DNA of 64,000 bases from Astropecten irregularis (GCA_963971285.1 OZ020244.1:19840001-19904000), one strand, 5' to 3'. Positions 47,102-59,477 are shown, counted from the first letter of the stretch. Notes: a model not told the origin generated them from the letters alone. Program-made: numbers and translations.

Positions 47102-47383
47102 TTGTCCGCATCTCTGTTCAATGACTCAGATAAAATGACGTCACATCAGACATAGCGCCCTCATTCGACTTGTAGGAACGCCATGACCGTAATTTTAATA
47201 TAGCTCTGTGACCATAATGCATGTGTTGACGCCGATAGGCTTGTCTGCATCTCTGTTCAATGACTCAAATAAAATGACGTCACATCGGACATAGCTACGC
47301 CCTCAGTCGACCTGTAGGAACGCCATGACCGTAATTTTAATATAGCCCTATGGCCATAATGCACGTGTTGACGCCGATAGGCT
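47102..47383. repeat. 140-bp tandem duplication, each copy with TGACGTCA
   Basis: The unit starts TTGTCCGCATCTCTGTTCAA (47102-47240) and repeats at 47241-47383 with about 90% identity, both ending TTGACGCCGATAGGC. Each carries a palindromic CRE-type TGACGTCA (47136-47143 and 47275-47282). Confidence 0.92.
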
Positions 47384-48019
47384 TTAAGGCCGACTAACCA
47401 ATCGGCTTTTCGTTTCACATTACAAAAACAACAACAACCATAAGGGTGCGTTCCGCTACAGAAAGTGATGTGTTTATATGCCTCAGGAAATTGAGATTAA
47501 ACATTTTCGTGAAAAAAAAGCTCTTCAGGCCTACATACGCGCAATTAATGGGTAACTGGAGACTTCCAAATCCACTGCTAGGCCTATGTTTATAGATGAA
47601 TCTTTAAGAAATCAACAAGGCGTATACCAAGCAAGCCTTATTCCCCTGGCCCCCATATTCGGAGCTGGCAGTCCATACAAGAACACTACAATTCCCAGAC
47701 ATCATTTGAAACCAACTTCATTAAAACAGTAAACATCAATTCAATCAGAGTGCTCGGAATTAGGCCTACTTTGAAAGTCCAAGCCGCATTGAAATGTACA
47801 CAACTTATCTTTCAAGGCTCTTCTCTAATACCGTCCTTATTCCCCGTCAGATCACTGATCTTTCAAAGTCACAAGGTTAAACAAATGGAAACCGACAGAG
47901 ATTTTCCATAATCAATAAACTAGGTAATGAAATTTAAAACCGCAGAATTTCGGAGTCAATACTTGATTTAGAGACAGATTTGAGACCTTGCATGGTGACA
48001 CGGGTTATTCACAATAGTG

Positions 48020-48072
48020 GCCTGCTCGAGTCATCCTCCTGGTGATGACTAGAGCAGGCTAGTCGAAACGTT
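48020..48072 (+). repeat. Hairpin followed by GTCGAAACG (retroelement-like motif)
   Basis: GCCTGCTCGAGTCATC and GATGACTAGAGCAGGC are 16-nt arms with one mismatch; AGTCGAAACGTTC follows directly. An alternative pairing GACTAG / CTAGTC precedes GAAAC. Hairpins of this type with GTCGAAACG occur at the ends of Penelope-like elements; no reverse-transcriptase sequence is visible nearby. Confidence 0.4.
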
Positions 48073-48276
48073 CAGTCTTAACCAGAAGCGCGACGAAATA
48101 AAAAGTGCGAAAGTATACGAACAAATATTACATGGTGTTTTCACAGACCGATCCACATAATACTTGATTTGTCAACATAAAAGCCGAGCAGCGAAGACCA
48201 CTATGGCTTAATCACTTGGTGAGTAACATCTTGTATATACACGTTTTCAAACACAAATCGGTCGCCCTAACCTTTG

Positions 48277-48623
48277 TTAAAGGTAATATCATACTTTGGT
48301 TTTTATCAAAGAAATACAGATTCATGGGCACAAATATCAAGACAGATACAGTAACAGTCATCTGTGAACATTTCAGTCCCATACGGTGCCCACTTTTTGA
48401 GAAAACGGTGAAAAACAGCCACAGTATTTCTTAAGTCTTTTCTCTTTTAGTTTTGATCTTTTAAAACATCAAAACGATTTTCGGTCGTTGTTCTACTAAT
48501 TTCTGGATAAATACACCATTTCAGACGGAAAATCTTTATACCAGCACCATCTTCATACCCTGTAAGCTACACGTAAATCTGTGGACATTTTGGGTTCTTA
48601 CAAAAGTTTGATACTACCTTTAA
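48277..48623 (+). mobile_element. MITE family A, full-length copy
   Basis: TTAAAGGTAATATCATACTT to TTTGATACTACCTTTAA with TTAA at both edges. The interior matches the 25126 and 13911 copies. Confidence 0.92.
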
Positions 48624-49500
48624 GCAAAAGTTTTTAAGGTCCCAAATGTTTAATATGGGAATCACACTGCAGACATTTTCAACAAGCTATCACACGTACT
48701 CACTTCCGCCCAAGCTATAAAACCAACCATTCAATGTCTAAAAACAAGAAGCAGAAAGTCTCCAATTGCTGACGGCCGTCAACTTATGTTATGCTCTGTG
48801 TGACAACAAGTAAAAAGTATCAAAATCAAATTCATACATGATAACCCTTAAGAGATTATTACCTATATATCAAAGACTTTAAAAGCATTTTAAATGAATT
48901 ATGCTACAAGGATATATCATTTGATTTCCTTAATAGTTCTTTTGTTTCTATTACATTAGAACATAAAGTTGGTGTGAAGCCCTTACGGCGAGTCATGTCG
49001 TATATTAAGTTACTATTCTCAAACACCCAGGGTTGCAAAACATCTTTCAATTTATACCTCACAGTCACACGTTTTCTGAGTTAGAAAATATGGTGTTGTT
49101 TTCATCACACCAAAAAAATGTTATATCCAAGCTTGAATTTTAATAAAACAAAATACCAGTGTGGAAGCAGGCGGTTTTATATAACATAATTTCATTATTT
49201 CTCGAGCAATATCTGTCCCTTCTCATGCATTACTTCGTAAAATCTGCGGGCTGCATCGGCCAACCCACGGGGGAAATTTACTTGACACCATTTGTACAAC
49301 CCCTGGGGATTGGGAAAGAGTTAGATGAATCTGTTTCGACTTTTGTTTTTCGTATAGTACACGTATCTATACCTCAACGATAGTCGGGGAAGTTGGTTGT
49401 CCATTCAATTTTATTTTTTTCGCATAATTTTTTATTTGTTTAGATAAACCAAGTAACCAACTTAAATGTAGGAATGAATAAGCACATTTTGGTAAAATCC

Positions 49501-49636
49501 CATAGTGAAATACCATGGTGATATAATGATATACCATGGTGAAATACCATGCATGGTGATGATATACCATGGTGAGTACCATGGTGAAATAGGCTACCAT
49601 GGTGAAATACCATTGTGAAATGTCATTGTGAAATAC
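49501..49636. repeat. Short minisatellite (ACCATGGTGAAAT)n
   Basis: Nine or so imperfect units of ACCATGGTGAAAT with insertions; each unit contains the palindrome CCATGG. Confidence 0.85.
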
Positions 49637-49728
49637 ACGAGGAAATCGCACAACATAAACTACAAACTGCATGACCCAATATTATACCTAGCTCTATATG
49701 GTTAGGTCTATACGATGTACGCATTGTC

Positions 49729-50055
49729 TTAAAGGTATAGTATACCAAAACAGAAATCTTCACAGACTTATACCTATAACTTACAGGGTATAAAGATGGT
49801 GATGGTAGAAACATACCGTTAAAATTGTTCTGCCTGAAATGCTGTATTTATCTAGAAAAGCGTTAAACCAATGACCAAAATTTTGTTTTGATCTTTTAAA
49901 AATAAAAGTACATGTATTGGTGAAAAGATGTTAAACATACTATGAGCGTTTTTCACTGTTTTCTCAAAAGGTGGGCACCGTATGGGACTATGATATTCAC
50001 AGATGGCTGTTACTGTATCTTCCTTGGTATTTTTGCCCATGAATCTGTATTTCAA
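49729..50055 (-). mobile_element. MITE family A copy, right end truncated
   Basis: TTAAAGGTATAGTATACCAAAAC at the left. The interior matches other copies in reverse, stopping at GAATCTGTATTTC without the terminal TIR. Confidence 0.88.
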
Positions 50056-51879
50056 ACTAATGCCCCGTAGATATCTTTAGTATCAGGCAGTGTCGGCGCC
50101 ACTGATGAAAGACACTAGCCAGCGGATGCGGCTGCATGTTTGGTCAATAATTATATTTGGCCAACTTGGCCAGATATTTTCGATGATTAAATTGAATCCA
50201 TTTCCGACGTACTATGTAGGTCAGTCCGATGGCTGATCCAGAGAATAAGAAGTTGGGGTTTCCTGGTATTAATTCGAATCCCCCCCCCCCTCTGTGACGA
50301 ACTTTCCCCCTAAAACTCCGTGACGAACTTCCCCCATCCTCACGCGAGACGAATACACCCCTTGATGAGGGCGCTGGCACCGGTGTGACAGGACAGCATG
50401 GACGCCATACACAGACATCACGGGAATAGGAAGTAAAACTATCACGATGCCAGCAAGCTTTAAGGGGAAGCCTGGAACAAGGATGAGGAATCATCACTGG
50501 GGACTGACTCCCAAACCACAAACCAGGAATGGGTATTATAGGAGATTACGGCGGATGGCACACAAGACGAATTGCTAGGAAGAAGATGAAGAAGACGACG
50601 AAACTAGACATAAGGATAGGCTGGAGCACGTCGAAGGGGAGGGGTATAGAATATGAGACTGGCAGCCCTATATAGACTCCCTCATGGCAATCACAGGAGG
50701 CGACAATGAGTGACAAAGGAAAGGAAAATGGGGGCGAGAGGGGAAGTGAGAGAGACATGCTGATGGAGACTTGAATCAACTAGAACTGGGCTAAGCACAC
50801 ATACAAAGTTGATACTGGAGGGAAACTGAGACTTTCAAATATTGATGGGTGGGTGGTGTATAGGGGGGGGGGGTTAACAGTAGTCACGGGTATACCTTAA
50901 CTCATCTGATGACTTGTGAAAGATGACCGAAGTCGACGAATATAGAGTGATGAAGCTGATATGATAAGGCAAGGGGTTACGGTCAGGCAGTGTGCGCATG
51001 TGCAAGTACTTGATCTTAACTTTAATTCGCGTAACTTACATAACAGCAGTCGTATCACTAACGATCGTAGCTTTACGGTGAGTTCTACGAGGCATTTACT
51101 AAACACATCGTTAGGTGCGATGCGTCGCAATATCGATTCATGGTAAATTTATCTTTGGACGAGGTTGACTCTTGTGCCGTTTCATGTATACCTCAAGAAT
51201 GTCTGTTAAGCCGTATACATGTATATTTTATTATGTGGACGCAAACAAAATGGTGGAATATCACTGACAGAAAGCCGTGTCTGGCTGAACATATTTCAAT
51301 ATAATAACCTATATCTAGCTGCGCATTATCCATAAGTCTGCTGGATTTCTTCTCCACAGCCTAACAATCTAGCGGGACTTATATCGAGAGACTTTGGCTC
51401 CTTGCAAAGAAGTGACTTGACCCCCAAGAAGCGACGGTATAATCATGAACAGGTCCACTGTGGAATGATAGCGACTTACAGAACAAATCTTGAGTTACAG
51501 TGATACTCACAGTTCGCGATTTCTATACAGAGTGTATATATATATACAGACAAACAACATGTCTGAAATAGCTCCATCACTGAGATAGCTTGCAAACAAA
51601 AATAAGAAAAAATTGACAGACAAAAAGAGACCACAAATCCCTATCTGCATGAAGGATGTAGGCTTCCAGATTGAATATGAAATTGTTCCCCCATATCACT
51701 CGACCGAGATTCTGAAAGCTGACCCGCCAAACCGACCTGACTTCAACAGAATTTCCGTATAAAGTAACTTTAGGAGACGCCAATCTCGGCGAAGAATTAC
51801 AGCAAGGGGAAAGCAATTTCCGTCGGGAAAGGTCACCCGAGGAGACACGCTACATCTCCCCCGTCTCGGTATACGGTAT

Positions 51880-51904
51880 GGGGGGGGGGGGAGGGGGGGG
51901 GGGG
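51880..51904. repeat. Poly-G tract
   Basis: A G run with a single A. Similar G/C homopolymers occur at 50281-50291, 52340-52352, 58007-58025 and 62262-62275. Confidence 0.9.
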
Positions 51905-52243
51905 CTAACAGTATCACCGAGACTGACTAAAACTAAAAGAAGACAAGTAGACTAAAACCAAGCACGCGAAGACACAAAACCGTTTCCTTGGAGCATGCAC
52001 GGCATAGGCCATTGATATCACTGTTGCGTCTTCAATTTCCTCGCATATAATTAAAGGTTTTCTGTAATCACAACTCATAATTATGAAGTTAAGTACATCT
52101 GTATTGTTATAAAACTCAACCTATCTATCGTTGTTTGTGCTAACAAATATTGTCCATGTATATAGAAAAGGGTGATATTTTAGACCCATAATTTAGCACC
52201 CCACTTTTCGCGACGAAAAACCTTGCTTACGTCACATGCAGAA

Positions 52244-52267
52244 CGCCACACGGTATACTGTGTGGCG
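52244..52267. repeat. Hairpin CGCCACAC / GTGTGGCG
   Basis: Eight-base perfect arms around GGTATACT, within a stretch flanked by TACGTCAC and GTGACGTCA. Confidence 0.6.
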
Positions 52268-52699
52268 AGCCTATACTAGTTCTATATAGGTGACGTCACT
52301 CGCTATTGTTGCGTGGATCGGTTCCAAGGGGGACTTTTTTTTTGGGGGGGGGGCATACATGTACTGATTTTGTAACGTTTTAGTCAAAAGTAAGCACTTA
52401 CATAAACATATAAATTTATATAGTCATCAATTATGTATTAAGCAATAATTTTAAGGCACTTTCACCCCTTTCACAATTTTGATTACAGTAAACCTTTAAG
52501 AACCAGGAAATGCACATTTAAATGAGTTATATAGTCGGAGTTAAACATTATTTTAGACAATGATAACTTACACGCATGCATAGATCGATGCAAGCAACAA
52601 ACATGAACGTACCTATACAAGAGAGACATATAATTATTCGCACAATCCTTAACAGTATACACGGACTCTAAATCTACGTATTCCACTCAAAATTCTCAC

Positions 52700-52837
52700 C
52701 GTGTTTTTGAGCAAAGAACTTGCCCAAGTAAGACACCCTAGGGAATGACAGCATGTTGAAGCAGAACAACAACACACAAACGACAATGGATTCGTCCCCG
52801 AGGGAAATGTGATCAAAAATGTCACTTCTAATTAAAA
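52700..52837 (-). CDS. Possible alternative exon 1C (cassette or first exon)
   Basis: This stretch is open with a donor CACG|GTGAGA at its end and an AG (CTTGTGTAG) at its start. It is 138 nt, a multiple of three, and phase 1 at both ends, so it could be included between exon 1A and exon 2 without shifting frame. It could also serve as a first exon from the internal ATG at 52752-52754 (MLSFPRVSYLGKFFAQKH, then Glu from exon 2). The encoded segment includes a hydrophobic stretch (SIVVCVLLFCFNML). The acceptor has a poor pyrimidine tract, and a phase fit by chance is one in three, so this is weak. Confidence 0.22.
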
Positions 52838-54140
52838 CTACACAAGCACTTGTCAGGATTTGTGAATGGCATCTCCATGCACTCTTCACTACATAATACA
52901 GCACCCGAAGGGGGAAGAATACTAACGTGGAAGAAAACCGCGTGAGATCTTCAATCTCGAGGAGAGAGGCAGACGGGAGACGAGTCAGACGACTAAAACG
53001 AATGGAGACTGGAGAGGGTGCCAGAAGGAAGAAAAACTAAAGGGCAATGGAACTAGCAGGATCCACGCGAACTTGAAAGACTTTATCATTATCAGAGTAA
53101 AATGAGATGTCTTAATATTCAAGGGTGATTGGAAACAAGGTTCGGGGAATTTCACTTTACTGGTAACGAAAGATCTTTTTGGGGGGAAACGTGATACCTT
53201 TTAAATGCCTGTACATAGTATACATGGTCTTTTGAAAACTCACTAGTCGTATCTTTAAGTGTAACTTGCATTAATTATCAAATTAAGCAAATGTACTTTC
53301 AAATGAGGCATTGGGCCCCAGGCACAGAGTCATTAATAAAATGTCAACGAATAGCAATTATTAGTTTGAATTATTCACATAAATTCGTTACAGCGATACA
53401 TCAAAATTACATGTGCACATTGTGCATGCTCATTACAAGCATGACATGAATTATTTATGATTATTCTTCACCACGAACAGAATGTTATATCGTAATACTT
53501 TTCTTCCATACATGCTCAACCTTCGTCCAATCTCAGTCACTCTGAGATTAGGTAAATTCATTACACAATATAGTGTAACATAATATTCCATCAACTCCAT
53601 CCCTTGAGATTCCTGTAACAATCTCGTATACGATTTCCAACTTTGATTCCGCCCTAAATACTACTGAGTGGACGGAAGTAAACACCGTCTTGAATGGATA
53701 GTGGTCCTTGTTGCCCTGATTTTTGAACCAAAACCTCCATCCTGTCCTAAGCTACGTCATACCAAAGAGCTACAAACTCTATGGTCGTTATACCATGGCC
53801 ATACCTACTGTGCGTGCAGAACGTGCAAGCATCAAGTGGCTTTGATGGATTAACATTCATGGACGCGTAGTATACGTGTACAACGGGGGACAGGCAGAGA
53901 GGATGCAGCATGGAGGGAGGCCGGGGGACTCTGATATGGTCCGGTCCGTTGATGTCTCCTCATCAGCTTGGAGTGGGCAGCCGTCCCCCTGGCTCACTAC
54001 TCAACCTGCCCCGATCCCTCCCTCGACAACACTCCACGCGTACGTGTCAAGCACATGTTTATCTTTTGGTCATCGATCGCTACCTGTTTGTTTTGTTTTA
54101 TCATTCTGATTGATGACGTTTTTATTGTTTACAAGAATGC

Positions 54141-54190
54141 AAAACAAACAAACAAACAAACAAACAAACAAACAAACAAACAAACAAACA
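54141..54190. repeat. (AAAC)n microsatellite
   Basis: About 12 AAAC units. A short complementary GTTT run at 54250-54265 could pair with it. Confidence 0.95.
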
Positions 54191-54948
54191 GAGGACAGAA
54201 TCGACAGGGATGTAAGACGGACAGATGAACCGGATGAGTGCCCAGGGGGTGTTTGTTTGTTTGTGTGGGTTTGGTGAGATGCATCAGTTTACAAAACATA
54301 TGCTCAAAATCCTCATTAATATGCAATGCACTGCACACACAGATTTGGAATACAAATTGGTCATAAATTGACATACGGCATCAACTAGTAATCATTTATG
54401 CACTCAATTAATATCTTAAAAAACAAAAAAGCAGTGCTGTCAAATGAATTCATGTATTCCTGTACATTAAAGTTATTAAACCTACCCGCACGATGGGAAT
54501 GTAGTAATGTACTTTTATTTTAATACAGATTGTACTATTCTGACACAAAAGAGGGTTTAGCATGAAATATTGTGATGTACAAATATGTAAATTTGCCGAA
54601 ATAATGCGCCGTTTGCAATGCAGATACAGACATAGGCCTACACCAATTCATGCACATTAAACAAACACTATAGGAAAATGCTACTACAGTAATATCATCC
54701 TATCTGACATTTCGAAACAATAATATCGGTCTCCATTACTGTAAGCGCTACTTCGAGAATGTACAAAACAAAGCACAAACATTTTCGAGGTTTCCCATCC
54801 CATCAATTCAGCTTTGGCAATCTAGCGGGTTAAGCCATGTCCCACAAGGGTGAGATTTCCTATAGCTCCACATGCTTGTCGAAACCCTCGATTTTTCTCC
54901 TTGGTACTCGAGAAATCGTATGGTCTCAGCTCCGAAACAATATAACCT

Positions 54949-55096
54949 GGGGCCGATTTCATAAAGCTTACGACGCGTCGCAAAGTTAAGACGCATCCTT
55001 TCTCTATGGACTCACCGCATAGATGCGACGCGTTGCAGCTAGGACGCGTCGCAAATCGAGTTGCGACGCGTCGCGGAGCTTTATGAAATCGGGCCC
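54949..55096. mobile_element. MITE, GGGGCCGATTTCATAAAGCT ends, GCGACGCGTCGC-rich
   Basis: The left GGGGCCGATTTCATAAAGCT and the right AGCTTTATGAAATCGGGCCC are exact inverted ends. Inside, GACGCGTCGC and close variants (GACGCGTTGC, GACGCATCC) occur about five times, so several alternative hairpins are possible. Confidence 0.93.
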
Positions 55097-55119
55097 TGAC
55101 CCTAGAATATATTGAGCCT

Positions 55120-55240
55120 GGGTTGATTTCACCCAAGCTCATCGTAGCTTACTATCAATCGTAGGACTTATGATGCATTGCAGAACCATGCAGACCCACG
55201 TAGGATACGATGGGTTATCCTTCGTAACTCGAGTTACGAT
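55120..55240. mobile_element. MITE, GGGGTTGATTTCACC family, copy 2 (truncated)
   Basis: GGGTTGATTTCACC to GTAACTCGAGTTACGAT. The right TIR is missing, replaced by the start of the next element at 55241. Confidence 0.85.
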
Positions 55241-55467
55241 TTCTCAAAGCTCGGCTTTGACTCAGGGTCCGACGTATTCTCTGTCATCAATATGCTGAAA
55301 ATATAGGTTGTGTTTTTTCATTGACACTGAAGCTCTGTTTTCATTTTTCAAACCAGAGAATCTACTTCCGAACCGCAGCCAAAAGTCTGCATTTTGATTT
55401 CCGTAATTTTAAAATGGATTCATGAAATGGAGCCGGAGCCTGAGCCGAGCTTTGAGAAAGACACCAT
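55241..55467. mobile_element. MITE, GAAACGGAGGCTTAGGCTC-type, copy 3
   Basis: TTTCTCAAAGCTCGGCTTTG at the left and GAGCCGAGCTTTGAGAAA at the right. The interior AATCTACTTCCGAACCGCAG and ATGGATTCATGAAATGGAGC match copy 2 at 26158. The termini differ from the GAAACGG form, so this is a subfamily with its own ends. Confidence 0.85.
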
Positions 55468-55934
55468 GACTAGCATCACTTTGATAACTATGGGCCAGGG
55501 GCGTGACTATGACACAGAGTACCAGTGCAGCAGGGAACCATCGACACATTCTTGACAACCAAACGACACGAAATTCGATTACATGTTGACAAGTTCAACA
55601 GCACGGCGCGTGCACACCGATTGACTGTAAAGTTAATGCCGTCAATTACTGCATGTCTTTATTTCTTAAAGAAAATCAATGTGAAGGAAAAACTATTTTG
55701 TAAGCTATGCTTTATCTTTAACACATTCATTCCACAGCGCAGCTGTTAAACTCGTCAAAGTTCGAGTTTTATCATCCGTCATAACGAAATAAATGTGCAG
55801 TGAATTATTATTTTGTCATTGAAATAGAATGAATGTGAGTTCTGATGACTGGGCATGTATAGTTATGGTTTATCTCGCAGGGACAGTGCCTATACACAGT
55901 TCAAGTTCTTTCAGTAACAAAAACAACTATACCA

Positions 55935-56191
55935 GGGGCCAATTTCACGGCCCTGCTTAGCACAAAAATGTGCATTCCGTGAAATTTCTATCTTAATAAA
56001 AACAGGATTAAAAACTAAACTTCCATATGTTGTGTATCACTTGCGATTGTTCTTTGAATGTTGTTCACTGACCACGAATATAAAAAAAATGGAATTTTAT
56101 AATGGTGGTTTGTTTGATTGGGCAAGACATTTTTTGTGCTAAACTGCTAAGCAATTTTTATTGTGCTTAGCAACTCCATGAAATTGGCCCC
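55935..56191. mobile_element. MITE, GGGGCCAATTTCA family, copy 4
   Basis: GGGGCCAATTTCACGGCCC to CTCCATGAAATTGGCCCC. The interior orientation is as in copies 1 and 2. Confidence 0.92.
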
Positions 56192-56919
56192 TGTATTTAT
56201 GCAGGACAACTAACACAACATGATGATATCACTGTCCTGTCACAGCAATTTCTGACGACTCATTGTCGACACAATCTCCCAATTCGAATCAATTTCAACC
56301 AAGTAACTCCATGACAACATCCACGTACCTCTGAGCCAGACAAAAACAAAATCCCCAGAAGCAAAACAAAATCTATCGAACTTTCATGGCCGGCGTTTGT
56401 TTTTTGAGCCGAGTCCTACAATCCTCGATCATTTTTATAATTTATGTTTGATGTGTGGACACTTGTTTTGGTCGTAGTGTCTGTAATACTGTGATGAATT
56501 CCTATAAGTTGGGTCGCGTGACTGCATGGGGTCGGGTCTTCAACAAGGGGTGAAGCTTTTCAACAAACAAAAACACGATATAGTCTTGACAAAAAAACAT
56601 AATACAACACTGTGCACCCGTCAACTCGGTTAAGAATGTAAAAAAATAATTTACGACGGATTAAAACGACCTGTGTAGGCCTATGAGGCCACGTGTCATA
56701 GCTTCGACCGCTAATAACCCTCGTTGCCTTTGTAATATGAGAAAGAAACCCGTGAAACACGATCCACTTCATTAATAAATAATTTATCGATTGAATATTT
56801 GGCGGGAAATTTCTTCAAATCCCTTTGCACCATACAGGTCATATAATAGTAAACCTATAATAAATTATAATAAGGAGTCATTTGCTGTTTTTAAGGACAT
56901 TTATGTCCCATACTGTCAC

Positions 56920-57790
56920 CAGGGGCGTAGCTACGGGGGGGCCTGGGGGGGCACGTGCCCCCCCACAAATTCGGCGTGCCCCCCCAGGTGCCCCCCACAA
57001 AAAATCGTGGGTATAAAAAAAAATAAGCGTTATCTGTAGGGTATGATAGCTATAAAGGAAATAAAAACAACTTAACAGCTTTTACTGTTCCAAAATGATC
57101 TTTTTTACTTTCAGCAAATGTTCCAGAGTCCCTACAGTGAAGAAATCTGTGCAACATTTCAGTGTAAAAATGCAATTTTCTTACGCGCTTACGGTTGCGA
57201 ACTTCAAACAGCCCATCTGCCATTTTGTCTGGTTTGGCTAGTTAGTCTGGTCCACAGATTGAATTTCTCCCGCTCAAGAGTGTTGGATTAAAAAGAAATA
57301 ATGAAGTAATAATATAAATAATTGAATACATTTATCGGAACAATTGCTTCCAAAATAAGGCTCAGATTGCACCAAAGAATATCTAGAACCCCTGAGCTTC
57401 CAGGGCCCTTAAGCGGGCCCTGGACCCCGGCCGCAAGGCCTTCGCGCTTATCCATGATTTTCCAGGGAGCGTGGAAATAAAATACTCCAATTCAATAGCG
57501 ACGGATGCGTTTCGGGGCGATCAAAGCTAGCTAATTTTGTCTTCCCCCTCTTTTTCAGCTCTTTTGGAGTCTTTCTGTTTCCCTTTTATTTTATTTTTTT
57601 TCTGTTTTTTGTTTTTGTTTTTTGCTTGAAGAAAAGGTTGCCCTACGCCCGCTGGATCCGCCCCCCCCCCTCGCATTTCTCATATTTTGCAAATCTCCAG
57701 TTTTGAAACAAATCCGGGTGCCCCCCCCCCCACAAAATTCCAAAGCCCCCCCAGTACCCCCCTGCTGACAAAATCCTAGCTACGCCGCTG
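56920..57790. mobile_element. Nonautonomous hAT-like element, 871 bp, with target-site duplication
   Basis: Termini are CAGGGGCGTAGCTACG and CTAGCTACGCCGCTG, inverted. The 8-bp ACTGTCAC lies immediately outside both ends (56912-56919 and 57791-57798), the size typical of hAT elements. Subterminal G- and C-runs face each other. No transposase ORF remains. The perfect duplication suggests a fairly recent insertion. Confidence 0.92.
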
Positions 57791-58006
57791 ACTGTCACAG
57801 CGGAATTGATGAAGCTAACCAGTGAAACCCTAGACGTGGGGGCAAAGTTCAAACAAGATAAATCATTAATGAAGGTGAAAATAATGTTGCAACGGGAATG
57901 CACTTCTTCACAGATGAGATGAATGACGTCATGAACTGATGAATGACGTCATGATAGGTACCAAGGCGTGATTGGTTATGGCCTTAACCACAACCCTCTC
58001 CTCTCA

Positions 58007-58025
58007 CCCCCCCCCCCCCCCCCCC
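58007..58025. repeat. Poly-C tract
   Basis: Nineteen consecutive C following a CT-rich run. Confidence 0.95.
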
Positions 58026-59022
58026 AAGCAGCCCGTCAGACCCCGTGGGCAAGTGACGATCCCTGTGTCAGCATGAGCATGGCAACTCACGCTCCTCATT
58101 TGGCTTAATTAGATTTCAAATTATTACAAAAGTTATTCACCTGGCTGGTTCGGTTCGAGGAGGGTTGAGACGTACTTTACGACTAAAGTAACAACCGCGA
58201 ATAATTAAGAAAAAAAAGATTAGAAGAGACAAAAGCATGGATTTGAGAGCACACACGCACACAAAAAATACATAATTGACACAAACGCAGGACGTGAATA
58301 GAAATGTATAAGTCAAATATTTTGAGTGTTTTGTGCATGGAGTAATCTGCAGAACCACGTCAACATGTTGAACGTTGTGACAACTTGAAATTTAATGCAA
58401 AGGATAAACAAGAACGGATAAAGACATGGGGGAAATTAACCAGCATGTGCGCAGTTATTGTCACTAAAAATAGGAACGATGGCGTATTGATGTACGCGCT
58501 GCATGCGGGACTATAAGGCCAATATGATATACACACGCTGAGTTAATATTGTGCGACTGTTCATCCGATTGGAACATTCTTTCAGCATTACAAACTTATA
58601 GGTGCGTCGGTGTTTAAAGCAAATGACTTAAACAAAAATATTTCGCTGCTCTCCTTTAAAAGGTCTGATTAAATGACGAGGGGACAAAAATGCTCACATC
58701 ATCAACACAATTATACAAAATGCCTGAAATTCCGATGAAAACTGCAGTTGGTGTGAGACACCTTGAAACTAAACTTATACACCAGTCGACCCTACGAATA
58801 AAGAAAAGCTGGAGTTTGATTTACTAAACACAGCCTTGAAGCTATGGAAGTTTGTACGCATTACAACAAGATGAGATTTAGGCAGGCTTTGCAATAGACT
58901 TAGTACTGCTTAGAATTGAATTAGCAATCAATGTTCAGCATTAATGAAATTCAGTAATGTCCTTAATCGAGATCCGAAATCCACAAATACATGTCTGAAA
59001 TGTTATGTAAGTCTAACACCAC

Positions 59023-59360
59023 TTTAATGGTATAATGCATGATTGGTAAAGGTCACAGAATAATCCAAAATGTACATAAAATAATAAGCCTGTGGAAATT
59101 TGAGCTCAATCGGACATCTGAGTCACGAGGAAATAGTAAAAACCCGACTCAATTTTTCTAATAAAACACAAAGAATGGTTTTGATCTTACCCCGAGATCA
59201 AAACTGTTTTCGGTCTTTGTTTATTAATTTCAGGACAAAATACACCATTTCAGGTGTATACACCAAATATTTTAACGGTATGTTTCTACCAGCACTATCT
59301 TCATACGTTGAAAGTTATAGGTAAATCTGTGAACATTTCTGTCTGGGTATGTTACCAATC
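59023..59360 (+). mobile_element. MITE family B copy, right end interrupted
   Basis: TTAATGGTATAATGCATGATTGG at the left; interior as in the 23088 copy in opposite orientation; GGTATGTTACCAATCC at 59346-59361. The expected final TTTAA is replaced by the start of another MITE. Confidence 0.88.
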
Positions 59361-59362
59361 CT

Positions 59363-59477
59363 GGGGTCGATTTCACCAAACTCATCGTAACTTACTATCA
59401 ATCGTAGGACTTATGATGCATGGCAAACCCTGCGTAGAAGTCGAAGGATGCGATGGGTTATCCTTCGTATCTCGAGT
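59363..59477. mobile_element. MITE, GGGGTTGATTTCACC family, copy 3 (truncated)
   Basis: GGGGTCGATTTCACCAAACTC to TATCTCGAGTTGCAAG. It starts two bases after the family B copy breaks off. Confidence 0.85.

Noticed and set aside
57643..57903. 86-codon minus-strand ORF (Gly/Trp-rich)
   Set aside because: Created by the G/C runs inside the hAT-like element and its flank.
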